A stretch of 64,000 nt of DNA from an uncultured Pluralibacter sp. Its GTDB lineage: Bacteria > Pseudomonadota > Gammaproteobacteria > Enterobacterales > Enterobacteriaceae. Positions within the stretch are counted from its first letter, which is position 1; each line of letters opens with the position of its first letter. The DNA is taken from NCBI RefSeq assembly GCF_913775985.1, contig NZ_CAJYMB010000051.1:1-64000 (forward strand), in the 5' to 3' direction. The notes beneath the pieces are model-generated. The model was not told the DNA's origin. It saw only the letters and a program-made list of their open reading frames with translations, and did no database searches. Position numbers and translations under genes: made by a program. Below are positions 10,121-19,129 of this stretch, one piece after another.

Positions 10121-10143
10121 AAGTTATATTTTAAATACATGTT
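10121..10143 (-). promoter_or_regulatory. NsrR-binding palindrome upstream of hcp
   Basis: Two 11-base arms flank one base. On the plus strand AAGTTATATTT (10121-10131) and AAATACATGTT (10133-10143) read as an imperfect inverted repeat. The second arm is a perfect fit to the NsrR half-site AAnATGyATTT when read on the minus strand. It sits 17 bases upstream of the hcp ATG, a position suited to repression that is relieved by nitric oxide, as known for hcp in E. coli. Confidence 0.7.
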
Positions 10144-10202
10144 TAAGGGTAAGCCGCATGTACGAGGCTGAAAAGGGATTTGTGTTGCAAAATGCAGGAG
10201 GA

Positions 10203-10216
10203 TTGATTTAACGCAA
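10203..10216 (-). promoter_or_regulatory. Possible FNR site upstream of hcp
   Basis: TTGAT at 10203-10207 is one perfect FNR half-site; the other arm (CGCAA at 10212-10216) keeps three of five bases at the correct 4-base spacing. FNR activation of hcp is known in E. coli. The distance to the ATG (about 100 bases) allows it to be the upstream activator site. The match is imperfect and needs footprint support. Confidence 0.45.
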
Positions 10217-10220
10217 TTTT

Positions 10221-10240
10221 GGCGGTAGCCGTCTACCGCC
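10221..10240 (-). terminator. Hairpin after lysO, possible weak terminator
   Basis: GGCGGTAG (10221-10228) pairs perfectly with 10233-10240 around a 4-base loop. It begins 10 bases past the lysO stop on the minus strand but is followed there by AAAATT rather than a T-run, so termination may be weak or assisted. Confidence 0.5.
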
Positions 10241-10249
10241 ACGGAGGTA

Positions 10250-11149
10250 TCAGGCGCTGAAAAGCGCCAGCAGGACCGGCACCAGCAGGCTAAGAAGAAA
10301 GCCGTGAACAATAGCGGCAGGGACGATATCGACGCCGCCCGAGCGCTGCAGTACCGGCAGGGTGAAGTCCATCGAGGTCGCACCGCACAGGCCAAGAGCG
10401 GCCGAGCGGCTGCGCTGCACCAGCCCCGGGATCAGCATAATGGCGATCAGCTCGCGGGCCAGATCGTTAAAGAAAGTGGCGCTGCCGATAACCGGCCCGT
10501 AGGATTCGGTCATAAGAATACCCGACAGGGAGTACCAGCCAAACCCGGAGGCCATCGCCAGCCCGGTTTTCAGCGGCAGACCGAGGATCAGCGAGTTAAT
10601 CGCGCCGCCTGCCAGCGAGCTAACCGCCACCACGATAGCCACGATGGCGCCGCGGCGGTTGAGCACAATTTGTCTCAGGCTCATGCCATTATTGCGTAGC
10701 TGGACGCCTATCAGGAACAGCAGGAAAATCAGGGTATATTCGCTCGCTTCGGTGGCGTGCTGCAGCAGCGCAAACCCGGTCAGCCCGAGCAGGAATCCCA
10801 GCACCACCACGCCGCACAGCTGCAGCGACTCCAGCGCCATCGCGATGCGCGAGGGCAGCTTCTCCTGCTTGTGCGCGTGTCGCCAGGGCTGCGCGCGGTC
10901 GAGTAGCAGCAGCGCCGCGATGTTGCAGGCGAGAATAATCACAATGCTGATGGCCGAATAGTGGAAAATGGCCATCAGATTGCTGCCGAGGTTATCGAGA
11001 AAAGCCAGGCTCACGCCCATTAAAAAAAGGATGACGTAAACAATCCAGCTCAGCAGGCGGTTTATGATTTGCAGCGCGCGGCGACTGCGCATGGGAATGA
11101 GGTAGCCTATCACCAGCGGCACTAAAATAATCAACAATCCGGATAACAT
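10250..11149 (-). CDS. lysO: L-lysine exporter
   Basis: LysO (formerly YbjE) is an inner-membrane exporter that also gives resistance to the toxic lysine analogue thialysine. The 299 residues equal the E. coli length and are almost all hydrophobic helices, about eight segments, with the conserved [23 protein letters not shown] and [13 protein letters not shown] stretches; the last carries the acidic residue of the family. In E. coli it is induced by lysine through ArgP. The 5' side is separated from aqpZ by a strong terminator, so it has its own promoter in 11150-11219. Confidence 0.96.
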   Translation of the reverse strand: MLSGLLIILVPLVIGYLIPMRSRRALQIINRLLSWIVYVILFLMGVSLAFLDNLGSNLMAIFHYSAISIVIILACNIAALLLLDRAQPWRHAHKQEKLPSRIAMALESLQLCGVVVLGFLLGLTGFALLQHATEASEYTLIFLLFLIGVQLRNNGMSLRQIVLNRRGAIVAIVVAVSSLAGGAINSLILGLPLKTGLAMASGFGWYSLSGILMTESYGPVIGSATFFNDLARELIAIMLIPGLVQRSRSAALGLCGATSMDFTLPVLQRSGGVDIVPAAIVHGFLLSLLVPVLLALFSA

Positions 11150-11219
11150 GACAGCGAAAGTCCTTTAGAGAGAAAAAAGCGCTCAAGACACTACCGAATT
11201 CGCGACACTCAGTAAACAA

Positions 11220-11257
11220 AAAAGCGCCCGGGGCGGAAGCCGCCGGACGCTTTTTTT
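11220..11257 (-). terminator. Rho-independent terminator of aqpZ
   Basis: A GC-rich hairpin (arms beginning AAAGCGCCCGG and ending CCGGACGCTTT) is flanked by A-runs on one side and seven T on the other. It lies 13 bases past the aqpZ stop and could stop transcription in both directions. The minus-strand T-run comes from the A-run at 11218-11223. Confidence 0.85.
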
Positions 11258-11269
11258 ACCCGCGAAAAA

Positions 11270-11965
11270 TTAATTGCGCTTTTCGAGCAGGGTACGGTAC
11301 AGCAGGCCGCCGAGAATACCGCCAATAATCGGCATCACCCAGAACAGCCACAGCTGCTGCAGGGCCCATCCGCCCTGGAAAATCGCCACCGCGGTGCTGC
11401 GCGCCGGGTTAACGGAGGTGTTGGTCACCGGAATGCTGATCAGGTGGATCAGGGTCAGCGCCAGGCCAATAGCGATGGGCGCGAAGCCCGCAGGGGCGTT
11501 CTTGTCGGTTGCGCCGTGGATAACCAGCAGGAAGCCGCAGGTCAGCACGATTTCAATCACGATAGCGGAAAGCATGGAATAGCCGCCCGGCGAGTGTTCA
11601 CCAAAGCCGTTAGAGGCGAAGCCGCTGGCGGCGGCGTCGAAGCCCGCTTTACCGCTGGCAATCACGTACAGTACCGCCGCAGCGATAATGCCGCCGATCA
11701 CCTGGGCAATGATGTAGCCCAGCACCTCTTTCGCCGGGAAGCGGCCGCCGGCCCACAGGCCAAGAGTCACTGCCGGGTTAAAGTGTCCGCCGGAGATGTG
11801 GCCCACGGCATAAGCCATGGTCAGCACCGTCAGGCCAAACGCCAGCGAAACGCCGGCAAAACCAATACCCAGCTGCGGGAATGCCGCCGCCAGCACGGCG
11901 CTGCCGCAACCTCCAAAGACAAGCCAGAATGTACCAAAACATTCTGCAGCCAGTTTTCTGAACAT
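11270..11965 (-). CDS. aqpZ: Aquaporin Z, water channel
   Basis: AqpZ is a tetrameric inner-membrane channel specific for water. Starting at [16 protein letters not shown] gives 231 residues as in E. coli; the frame opens two codons earlier but GAGGTGG fits the ATG at 11965. Both NPA boxes are present ([11 protein letters not shown] and [11 protein letters not shown]), each followed at the right distance by the second half of the selectivity filter, which includes the conserved Arg in NPAR. Six membrane helices are evident. It is monocistronic, closed by the terminator at 11220-11257. Confidence 0.98.
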   Translation of the reverse strand: MFRKLAAECFGTFWLVFGGCGSAVLAAAFPQLGIGFAGVSLAFGLTVLTMAYAVGHISGGHFNPAVTLGLWAGGRFPAKEVLGYIIAQVIGGIIAAAVLYVIASGKAGFDAAASGFASNGFGEHSPGGYSMLSAIVIEIVLTCGFLLVIHGATDKNAPAGFAPIAIGLALTLIHLISIPVTNTSVNPARSTAVAIFQGGWALQQLWLFWVMPIIGGILGGLLYRTLLEKRN

Positions 11966-12335
11966 AACCACCTCAAAATAATAACGGCAGCAGCAAACGC
12001 CGCGCCAAATACAATGAAAATAAAGGCCGCCAGAGACGGCACAGTGAAAGCGCGGGTATTCTAGGAACGAACGGAATCGCTTAACCAGCTAAATAAATTG
12101 AGAAATTTTGACGTGGGGCAAGGCAGAGCCATTGTTTAAACAAAATTGAGTATATTTAAGCCTGTCTCATTTTTTTTCGGAATTGCATTATCATTTAATC
12201 CGCTTTTTCTTTAATTTATTTAATTACGAATGAAAGAAAAACACCTTTATTTGACCGGGTGGATTTGCCCGGTGCCTGCGGCAGGGCGTTACCACTATAC
12301 TGCCCTGTAAATGGAAACATCCTGGCGGAGGAGCC
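11966..12335. other. Divergent promoter region aqpZ / ybjD
   Basis: No gene is visible in these 370 bases. The middle (12100-12240) is AT-rich with several A/T tracts. The ybjD side has a TATACT hexamer at 12296-12301, a plausible -10 box, but no -35 hexamer at normal spacing, and GGAGGAG before the ybjD start. The aqpZ side shows no clear operator. Confidence 0.5.
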
Positions 12336-13994
12336 ATGCTGCTTGAACGCGTAGAAATAGCCGGTTTTCGCGGTATTAACCGCATGTCGCTGGTACTGGA
12401 AGAGAATAACGTGCTGATCGGGGAAAACGCGTGGGGGAAATCAAGCCTGCTGGATGCCCTGACGCTGCTGCTGGCGCCGGATCCGGCGCTGTACCAGTTC
12501 GTCCGCAACGATTTCTGGTTTCCCCCCGGCGATCTTCAGTCCCGTGAACATCACCTGCACATCGTCCTGACCTTCCGCGAGCGTGACGACGGGCAGCTCA
12601 GGGCCGAAAGCCACCGGGCGCTGGCGTCCTGCCGGGTGCAGGGCAACGACGGGTTTCAGCGCATTTTCTACCGGCTTGAGGGCGAGCTTGCGCAGGACGG
12701 CAGCGTAGTGACGCAGCGCAGCTTTCTCAACGCCGCCGGGCAGCCTCTGGCTATTGCAGATGCGGATGCCCAGGCGCGCCATCTGGTGCGGCTGATGCCG
12801 GTGCTGCGCCTGCGGGACGCGCGCTTTATGCAGCGTATCCGCAACGGCGCGGTGCCTGACGTGCCGGACATTGAACTCACTGCCCGCCAGCTCGATTTTC
12901 TCTCCCGGCAGCTGGTCAACAGCCCGCAAAACCTTACCGACGCGCAGATCCGCCAGGGGCTGTCGACAATGGTTCAGCTGCTGGAGCACTACTTCACCGA
13001 ACAGAGCAGTGCGGCGTCGCGCCAGCGCCTGATGCGCCGACGCTCCCACGACGAGCAGCGCAGCTGGCGCTATCTCGACATCATCAACCGGATGATTGAC
13101 CGGCCCGGCAGCCGCAGCCACCGGATGATCCTGCTCGGGCTTTTTTCAACGCTGCTGCAGGCTAAAGGCAGCGTTCGCCTGGACAAGGACGCCCGCCCGC
13201 TGCTGCTGATTGAGGATCCGGAAACCCGCCTGCACCCGATTATGCTGTCGGTGGCCTGGAACCTGCTGAACCTGCTGCCGCTGCAGCGGATTACCACAAC
13301 TAACTCCGGCGAGCTGCTGGCGATGACGCCGGTTGAGCACGTCTGCCGGCTGGTGCGCGACGCTGCTCGCGTAGTGCCCTGGCGTCTTGGCCCGGACGGG
13401 CTGAGCGCCGAAGACGCTCGCCGCATCGCTTTTCATATCCGCTTCAACCGGCCTTCGGCGCTGTTCGCCCGCTGCTGGCTGCTGGTGGAGGGCGAAACGG
13501 AAACCTGGGTTATCAACGAGCTGGCGCGCCAGTGCGGCCACCATTTCGATGCCGAAGGGGTGAAGGTGATTGAGTTTGCCCAGTCCGGCCTGAAGCCGCT
13601 CATTAAGTTCGCCCGCCGGATGGGCATCGAATGGCACGTGCTGGTGGACGGCGACGAGGCGGGAAAGAAGTATGCCGCTACCGTGCGCGGGCTGGTTAAC
13701 AACGACACGGAGCTTGAGCGCCTGCATCTGACCGCGCTGCCGGCGCTGGACATGGAGCACTTCATGTACCGGCAGGGTTTTGCCGACGTCTACCATCGGG
13801 TGGCGCAAATTCCGCAGGACGTGCAGATGAACATCCGCCGGACCATCATTAAGGCCATTCACCGCTCCTCGAAGCCGGATTTGGCCATTGAAGTGGCGAT
13901 GGAAGCAGGGCGGCGCGGCGTTGATGCCGTGCCGCCCCTGCTGCGGAAAATGTTTTCCCGCGTGCTGTGGCTTGCGCGCGGGCGGGGGGATTAG
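12336..13994 (+). CDS. ybjD: OLD-family ATP-dependent nuclease, YbjD
   Basis: The 552-residue protein has the E. coli YbjD length. It begins with a RecF/SMC-like ATPase: GENAWGKSSLLDAL is the Walker A motif near residue 30, and LLLIEDPETRLHP near residue 288 is the Walker B/D-loop region. The C-terminal third is a TOPRIM domain with LLVEGETETW (catalytic Glu) and the acidic pair in VDGDEAGKKYA. OLD-family proteins of this class are nucleases; some defend against phage, but the role of YbjD is not settled. The start has GGAGGAG upstream. The 3' end overlaps that of ybjX by 4 bases, so the genes converge without room for a terminator. Confidence 0.95.
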   Translation: MLLERVEIAGFRGINRMSLVLEENNVLIGENAWGKSSLLDALTLLLAPDPALYQFVRNDFWFPPGDLQSREHHLHIVLTFRERDDGQLRAESHRALASCRVQGNDGFQRIFYRLEGELAQDGSVVTQRSFLNAAGQPLAIADADAQARHLVRLMPVLRLRDARFMQRIRNGAVPDVPDIELTARQLDFLSRQLVNSPQNLTDAQIRQGLSTMVQLLEHYFTEQSSAASRQRLMRRRSHDEQRSWRYLDIINRMIDRPGSRSHRMILLGLFSTLLQAKGSVRLDKDARPLLLIEDPETRLHPIMLSVAWNLLNLLPLQRITTTNSGELLAMTPVEHVCRLVRDAARVVPWRLGPDGLSAEDARRIAFHIRFNRPSALFARCWLLVEGETETWVINELARQCGHHFDAEGVKVIEFAQSGLKPLIKFARRMGIEWHVLVDGDEAGKKYAATVRGLVNNDTELERLHLTALPALDMEHFMYRQGFADVYHRVAQIPQDVQMNIRRTIIKAIHRSSKPDLAIEVAMEAGRRGVDAVPPLLRKMFSRVLWLARGRGD

Positions 13995-14941
13995 CCGCTG
14001 AAGCGGCCGTCGGTCTGGGCGGCGATGGCATCCAGCAGCTGATAGCGGCGGCGGTACTCAGCGCGCTTTTTACTGGCGATTTCCGTTTCCTGTTTGCGGG
14101 CGATCTCGCCGGGAATGCGGAAATAGCCCTCGGCGGTCAGCTCGCCGCCTACCGACTGCCAGAAGGCGTCGTAGTCGGCGAAAATTTTATTCTCTTTATC
14201 GCGATAGCGCAGGCTGCTGTAGATGTGGGTTTTGTTACCCACCGCGAGGATCTGCTCAACGCCCATGCGCCGGGCGAAATCGCACACCGCTTCCATCACC
14301 AGCCGCTTGGGAAACAGGCCGTGGCAGGCTTTGGTGGCTTTCTGAATCTCTTCATGAGGCAGCTCGCGCTTGCCGCCCTGCAGGCCGCCGATAAACAGCG
14401 TGCGCTGGCCTGCGTATTCGCACAGGGTAAAAGTCATCTCTGCCAGCGTGTCGCCCGCGCCGTTGCGGATCAGAATAGTGCTGTCGCCCTCTTTATCCAG
14501 CGAGATAAGCATGGTCAGCTCCAGGGTAAATACCTCGCCGTCTTTACCTTCCAGAGTGGCGAGAACCAGCCGGTCAGCATTGAAATAGGTGCTGAGCTCC
14601 AGCGGCGAAAAGCGTTCGTGCAGCAGGGCGTAATGATAGTGCAGAGCGTCAAGCCGCTGGCGCAATGTGAGCGGGGCGGCAATATAGGGGCGGTGCAGGC
14701 GCACCGGCAGGCGCGGCTGGCGCACCAGCAGGGTGTCCAGCTCCGGCCAGTGCGCCAGCGCCGTTAACCACTCGCGGCTTAATTTTGGCATTAGCAGCGA
14801 ACGCAGCATAAACTTGCGCCGGAAGCTGCGCTGGTGCCAGAATTTGCCGGGCCGCCACTGGCCAAAAGTCAGGCTCAGGAACAGCTTCAGCGGGCTCATC
14901 GGCGGAGCGGGATTATAGGTGTTTTGCGTGATCTGCGTCAT
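13991..14941 (-). CDS. ybjX: VirK/YbjX family protein (DUF535)
   Basis: The 316-residue product matches the VirK/YbjX family, members of which are PhoPQ-controlled and linked to resistance to antimicrobial peptides in Salmonella. Conserved parts include [30 protein letters not shown] and [11 protein letters not shown]. There is no signal peptide. The open frame runs upstream to 15100, across the macA start; MTQITQNTY at 14941 is chosen by comparison with family length and start, although no strong ribosome-binding site is visible, so the start is uncertain. It is divergent from macA. Confidence 0.85.
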   Translation of the reverse strand: MTQITQNTYNPAPPMSPLKLFLSLTFGQWRPGKFWHQRSFRRKFMLRSLLMPKLSREWLTALAHWPELDTLLVRQPRLPVRLHRPYIAAPLTLRQRLDALHYHYALLHERFSPLELSTYFNADRLVLATLEGKDGEVFTLELTMLISLDKEGDSTILIRNGAGDTLAEMTFTLCEYAGQRTLFIGGLQGGKRELPHEEIQKATKACHGLFPKRLVMEAVCDFARRMGVEQILAVGNKTHIYSSLRYRDKENKIFADYDAFWQSVGGELTAEGYFRIPGEIARKQETEIASKKRAEYRRRYQLLDAIAAQTDGRFSG

Positions 14942-15039
14942 CTGGGGCGGTCCGGTTACCAGTCGTAGCGCAGAGTTAACCAGCAGAAGAGTAAACCCGG
15001 TCTCAATAACTCTGGTAACCTCGGCTTTTTTGATAGCCC

Positions 15040-15055
15040 GTTTATACAAGGTTGA
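15040..15055 (+). promoter_or_regulatory. PhoP-box-like direct repeat between ybjX and macA
   Basis: GTTTA at 15040-15044 and GTTGA at 15051-15055 are spaced 11 bases start to start, the geometry of the PhoP box (GTTTA-N6-GTTTA) with one mismatch. It points toward macA and lies about 38 bases before its ATG. Both neighbours belong to the PhoPQ regulon in Salmonella or E. coli, which gives the match some weight. It is a short motif in AT-rich DNA, so chance is possible. Confidence 0.35.
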
Positions 15056-15092
15056 AATTTGTCTTTTACCTATACCGACACACAGGGATTTT

Positions 15093-16208
15093 ATGCGCAC
15101 TGGAGTTAAGTTTAAGAAGCGGTATCTGTTGGCAATAGCGATTCTGCTGGTTGTGGCAATTACGGTCTGGCGATCGCTGAACGCGCCGCAGCCGGTATAT
15201 CAGACGCTGATAGTGCGCCAGGGCGACCTGGAACGAAGCGTGATGGCCACCGGCAAGCTCGACGCCCTGCGCAAAGTGGACGTTGGCGCGCAGGTCAGCG
15301 GTCAGTTAAAGACCCTGTCGGTGAGTATTGGCGACAAGGTGAAAAAAGATCAGCTGCTCGGGGTTATCGATCCCGATCAGGCGGAAAACCAGATCAAAGA
15401 GGTCGAGGCGACGCTGATGGAACTGCGCGCCCAGCGCATGCAGGCGCTGGCCGAACGCCGGCTGGCCCAGGTCACCCTGTCGCGAAATCAGCAGCTGGTG
15501 GGCAAGCACCTGGTCTCTCAGCAGGAGCTGGACACGGCATCGACGGATCTCGCGGTCAAAGAGGCGCAAATCGGCACCATTGACGCGCAGATCAAGCGCA
15601 ATCAGGCCTCGCTGGATACCGCAAAAACCAATCTGGACTATACCCAAATCGTGGCGCCGATGGCCGGGGAAGTCACCCAAATCACTACGCTGCAGGGCCA
15701 GACGGTCATCGCCGCCCAGCAGGCGCCGAACATCCTGACGCTGGCGGATCTCAGCACCATGCTGGTGAAGGCCCAGGTTTCCGAAGCGGACGTTATCCAC
15801 CTTCATCCCGGTCAGCGCGCCTGGTTTACGGTGCTCGGGGATCCGCTCACCCGCTACGAGGGCACGCTGAAAGATATTCTGCCCACGCCGGAAAAAGTGA
15901 ACGACGCCATCTTTTACTACGCCCGTTTCGAAGTGCCGAACCCGAACGGTGTGCTGCGCCTGGAGATGACCGCCCAGGTGCATATCCAGCTCGACGGCGT
16001 CAAAAACGTGCTGACGATCCCGCTGTCGGCGCTGGGCGAGCCCGTCGGCGATAGCCGCTACAGCGTGCGCCTGCTGCGCAACGGCGATGTCAAAACTCGC
16101 GAGGTTACCCTCGGTAGCCGCAATGATACCGAGGTTGTTGTCGTGAAGGGGCTGGATGCGGGAGACGAGGTGATTACCGGCGAAAGCCGCAGCGGGGCCG
16201 CGCAGTGA
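15093..16208 (+). CDS. macA: Macrolide efflux periplasmic adaptor MacA
   Basis: MacA links the MacB transporter to the outer-membrane channel TolC. From the ATG at 15093 (AGGGA upstream) the protein is 371 residues, the E. coli length; the frame extends upstream without support. There is one N-terminal membrane anchor ([16 protein letters not shown]), then a lipoyl/barrel-sandwich part ([20 protein letters not shown]), a coiled-coil hairpin rich in Gln/Leu/Glu at about residues 90-200, the second lipoyl half ([12 protein letters not shown]), and beta-barrel domains. The stop codon overlaps the macB GTG by 4 bases, so translation is coupled. Confidence 0.97.
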   Translation: MRTGVKFKKRYLLAIAILLVVAITVWRSLNAPQPVYQTLIVRQGDLERSVMATGKLDALRKVDVGAQVSGQLKTLSVSIGDKVKKDQLLGVIDPDQAENQIKEVEATLMELRAQRMQALAERRLAQVTLSRNQQLVGKHLVSQQELDTASTDLAVKEAQIGTIDAQIKRNQASLDTAKTNLDYTQIVAPMAGEVTQITTLQGQTVIAAQQAPNILTLADLSTMLVKAQVSEADVIHLHPGQRAWFTVLGDPLTRYEGTLKDILPTPEKVNDAIFYYARFEVPNPNGVLRLEMTAQVHIQLDGVKNVLTIPLSALGEPVGDSRYSVRLLRNGDVKTREVTLGSRNDTEVVVVKGLDAGDEVITGESRSGAAQ

Positions 16209-18148
16209 CCGCGCTGTTAGAGCTGCGCGACGTTCGCCGCAGCTATCCCTCCGGGGACGGCAGCGTCGAGGTGCTGAAAGGCATTTCGCTTACCGTTAAC
16301 GCCGGAGAGATGATCGCGATTATCGGCGCTTCCGGCTCGGGTAAATCGACCCTGATGAATATTCTCGGCTGTCTGGATAAGGCCTCCAGCGGCAGCTATC
16401 GGGTGGCCGGTGCTGATGTTGCAACGCTCGACGGCGACGCGCTGGCCCGCCTGCGGCGCGAGCACTTCGGTTTTATCTTCCAGCGCTATCACCTGCTGTC
16501 GCACCTGACCGCGGCCCAGAACGTTGAGATCCCGGCGGTCTACGCCGGCACCGAGCGGCGTCAGAGGCTGGCGCGGGCGAGGGCGCTTTTGCAGCAGCTC
16601 GGGCTTGACGCGCGCCAGGATTATCAGCCTTCCCAGCTTTCAGGCGGCCAGCAGCAGCGGGTCAGTATCGCCCGTGCCCTGATGAACGGCGGGCAGGTGA
16701 TCCTGGCGGATGAACCTACCGGCGCGCTGGACACCCGATCCGGCGAAGAAGTAATGGCTATCCTGCACCAGCTTAAGGCGCAGGGACATACGGTGATTAT
16801 CGTCACCCACGATCCGACGGTAGCGGCGCAGGCGGAGCGGATCGTCGAGATCCGCGACGGGGAAATTATCAGCAACCCGCCGCCGGGCGCGCCGTCGCAG
16901 GCCGTGCCTGAAAAAATGGTCGCGGGCAGCGAGCCCGGCTGGCGTCAGCTGCTGGGCGGCTTTCGCGAAGCGCTGGCGATGGCCTGGCGGGCGCTGTCGG
17001 CCAACAAGATGCGTACTCTGCTGACGATGCTCGGCATTATTATCGGCATCGCCTCGGTAGTCTCAATCGTAGTGGTAGGCGACGCGGCGAAGCAGATGGT
17101 GCTGGCGGATATTCGCGCCATTGGCACCAACACCATCGACGTCTATCCCGGAAAAGATTTTGGCGACGACGAGCCGCAGTACCAGCAGGCGCTGAAATAT
17201 GACGATTTGCTGGCTATCCAGAAGCAGCCCTGGGTGCGCTCGGCGACGCCGGCTGTCTCGAAAAGCCTGCGCCTGCGCTACAACAATATCGACGTCTCCG
17301 CCAGCGCCGAGGGCGTGGGTGCACAGTATTTTAACGTCTACGGCATGACCTTTAGCGAAGGAAACACCTTCAACGAGGTGCAGCTCAACGACCGTGCGCA
17401 GGTGGCAGTACTGGACAGCAATACCCGCCGGCAGCTTTTTCCCGATAAAGCCAGCGTCGTAGGGCAGGTGATTCTGGTGGGGAATATTCCGGTGACGGTG
17501 ATCGGCGTTGCCGATGAGAAGCCCGGCATGTTCGGCAGTAGCAAGCTGCTGCGGGTCTGGCTGCCTTATACCACCATGGCGGGCCGGGTCATGGGCCAGT
17601 CGTGGCTGAACTCGATTACCGTACGGGTAAATGAGGGCTACGACAGCGCGCTGGCCGACAGGCAGATTATCCAGCTGTTGAGCCTGCGCCACGGTAAAAA
17701 AGATGTCTTTACCATGAATATGGACAGCATCCTGAAAACCGCCGAGCGCACCACCCACACGCTGCAGCTGTTTTTAACATTAGTGGCCATTATCTCGCTG
17801 GTGGTTGGCGGTATTGGCGTAATGAATATTATGCTGGTATCTGTCACCGAGCGGACCCGGGAAATCGGCATCCGCATGGCGGTGGGTGCCCGTGCCAGCG
17901 ACGTGCTGATGCAGTTTCTGATTGAGGCGGTGCTGGTGTGTCTGGTGGGCGGCGCGCTGGGCGTTAGCCTGTCGCTGATGATTGCCTTTACGCTGCAGCT
18001 GTTTCTGCCGGACTGGGGCATTGGCTTTTCCCCGCTGGCGCTGCTGATGGCGTTTATCTGCTCAACCTTAACCGGCGTGCTGTTTGGCTGGCTGCCGGCG
18101 CGCAATGCCGCACGGCTCGATCCGGTGGAGGCGCTGGCCCGCGAGTGA
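16205..18148 (+). CDS. macB: Macrolide export ATP-binding/permease protein MacB
   Basis: MacB is the inner-membrane ABC transporter of the MacAB-TolC pump, exporting macrolides, enterotoxin and probably haem precursors or siderophore-type products. The 647 residues comprise an N-terminal nucleotide-binding domain (Walker [11 protein letters not shown] near residue 41, signature [15 protein letters not shown], Walker [13 protein letters not shown]), a first membrane helix near residue 275, a large periplasmic domain, and three C-terminal helices of the FtsX type ([28 protein letters not shown]). It starts with GTG inside the end of macA. Confidence 0.97.
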   Translation: MTALLELRDVRRSYPSGDGSVEVLKGISLTVNAGEMIAIIGASGSGKSTLMNILGCLDKASSGSYRVAGADVATLDGDALARLRREHFGFIFQRYHLLSHLTAAQNVEIPAVYAGTERRQRLARARALLQQLGLDARQDYQPSQLSGGQQQRVSIARALMNGGQVILADEPTGALDTRSGEEVMAILHQLKAQGHTVIIVTHDPTVAAQAERIVEIRDGEIISNPPPGAPSQAVPEKMVAGSEPGWRQLLGGFREALAMAWRALSANKMRTLLTMLGIIIGIASVVSIVVVGDAAKQMVLADIRAIGTNTIDVYPGKDFGDDEPQYQQALKYDDLLAIQKQPWVRSATPAVSKSLRLRYNNIDVSASAEGVGAQYFNVYGMTFSEGNTFNEVQLNDRAQVAVLDSNTRRQLFPDKASVVGQVILVGNIPVTVIGVADEKPGMFGSSKLLRVWLPYTTMAGRVMGQSWLNSITVRVNEGYDSALADRQIIQLLSLRHGKKDVFTMNMDSILKTAERTTHTLQLFLTLVAIISLVVGGIGVMNIMLVSVTERTREIGIRMAVGARASDVLMQFLIEAVLVCLVGGALGVSLSLMIAFTLQLFLPDWGIGFSPLALLMAFICSTLTGVLFGWLPARNAARLDPVEALARE

Positions 18149-18156
18149 TGAAAATA

Positions 18157-18185
18157 AAAATGCCAGTCTACGGGACTGGCATTTT
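18157..18185. terminator. Bidirectional terminator macB / cspD
   Basis: AAAATGCCAGTC (18157-18168) pairs perfectly with 18174-18185 around a 5-base loop. It starts 9 bases after the macB stop and is 31 bases from the cspD stop on the other strand. The arms end in A/T runs that serve either direction. Confidence 0.88.
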
Positions 18186-18216
18186 AGCGGCGGGATAGTC
18201 AGAATGAACCCTGGCG

Positions 18217-18438
18217 TCAGGCGGCTGTTGCCGCCTCAACGGGTACAATCACGCTGGCGTGATTACCCTTTGGGCCCTGATGAATATCAAACTGAACGGC
18301 TTGCCCGGCCTTTAGCGTTCTGTAGCCATCCATCTGGATGGTTGAGTAATGGGCGAATATGTCTTCGCCGCCGCCTTCGGGGCAGATAAATCCAAACCCT
18401 TTGGCATTGTTAAACCACTTAACAGTACCCATTTCCAT
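18217..18438 (-). CDS. cspD: Cold-shock-like protein CspD, replication inhibitor
   Basis: CspD is a stationary-phase, single-stranded-DNA-binding member of the cold-shock family that blocks replication and is toxic when overproduced. The 73-residue protein starts MEMGTVKWFNNAKGFGFI, with the RNP1 (KGFGFI) and RNP2 (DIFAHYS) motifs. An AAGGATG stretch precedes the ATG at 18438; the longer frame to 18507 is not supported. The divergent cspD/clpSA arrangement is the same as in E. coli. Confidence 0.95.
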   Translation of the reverse strand: MEMGTVKWFNNAKGFGFICPEGGGEDIFAHYSTIQMDGYRTLKAGQAVQFDIHQGPKGNHASVIVPVEAATAA

Positions 18439-18778
18439 ACTTCGACATCCTTCGTAAAACCAGTAATCAGATGGAATGAAACGGTGGCGGATCCGGGGAT
18501 TGTTCAAAACCTCGCCAGATCTCGCTGTTCAATTTAGAGAAATCAGGCATCGGGTCAAGAGTCAGGGAGCGAGTTTTGGCGAAGAATTCATCAAAATTTG
18601 AACCAGTTAACGCTATTGCTTAGAGTGTGATGTACGTCGCGAATCGCGCTCTTGATGATGTAAATAGCAGTAATAGAAGATAGTTATCTACACTTACTGT
18701 AGATTGGATTTATGTACAGGCTTTGGCTCGTGACAGGAGGTCTTCCGCTAAAGCTGCAACTGAAGATGACAACTGATA
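18439..18778. other. Divergent promoter region cspD / clpS
   Basis: These 340 bases contain no gene. The clpS-proximal half is AT-rich (18640-18720) and includes short inverted repeats such as TACA-CTTAC-TGTA near 18690. No strong Shine-Dalgarno sequence precedes the clpS ATG. I see no operator that I can name with confidence. Confidence 0.5.
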
Positions 18779-19099
18779 ATGGGTAATACGCGGGATTGGC
18801 TGGATTTTGACCAGCTGGCGGAAGACAAAGTGCGTGATGCGCTACAGCCGCCGTCGATGTATAAGGTAATACTGCTTAATGACGACTACACTCCGATGGA
18901 GTTTGTTATTGACGTGTTACAAAAATTCTTTTCTTATGATGTAGAGCGTGCAACGCAGCTGATGCTTACGGTTCACTATCAGGGTAAAGCGATTTGCGGG
19001 GTCTTCACCGCCGAAGTGGCAGAGACCAAAGTCGCGATGGTGAACAAATATGCCAAGGAGAATGAGCATCCGCTGTTGTGTACGCTGGAACAGGCCTGA
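18779..19099 (+). CDS. clpS: ATP-dependent Clp protease adaptor ClpS
   Basis: ClpS is the recognin of the bacterial N-degron pathway: it binds N-terminal Leu, Phe, Trp or Tyr and hands the protein to ClpAP. The 106 residues match the E. coli length. The ligand-binding core is visible in [19 protein letters not shown] (substrate pocket Asn/Asp and Met) and in the [17 protein letters not shown] segment, whose His and Val line the pocket. clpA starts 30 bases downstream. Aat, which makes Leu/Phe N-degrons, is encoded 24 kb away across the accessory island. Confidence 0.98.
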   Translation: MGNTRDWLDFDQLAEDKVRDALQPPSMYKVILLNDDYTPMEFVIDVLQKFFSYDVERATQLMLTVHYQGKAICGVFTAEVAETKVAMVNKYAKENEHPLLCTLEQA

Positions 19100-19129
19100 A
19101 TACAGGCAATAAAATTGGGGGAGGTGCCT

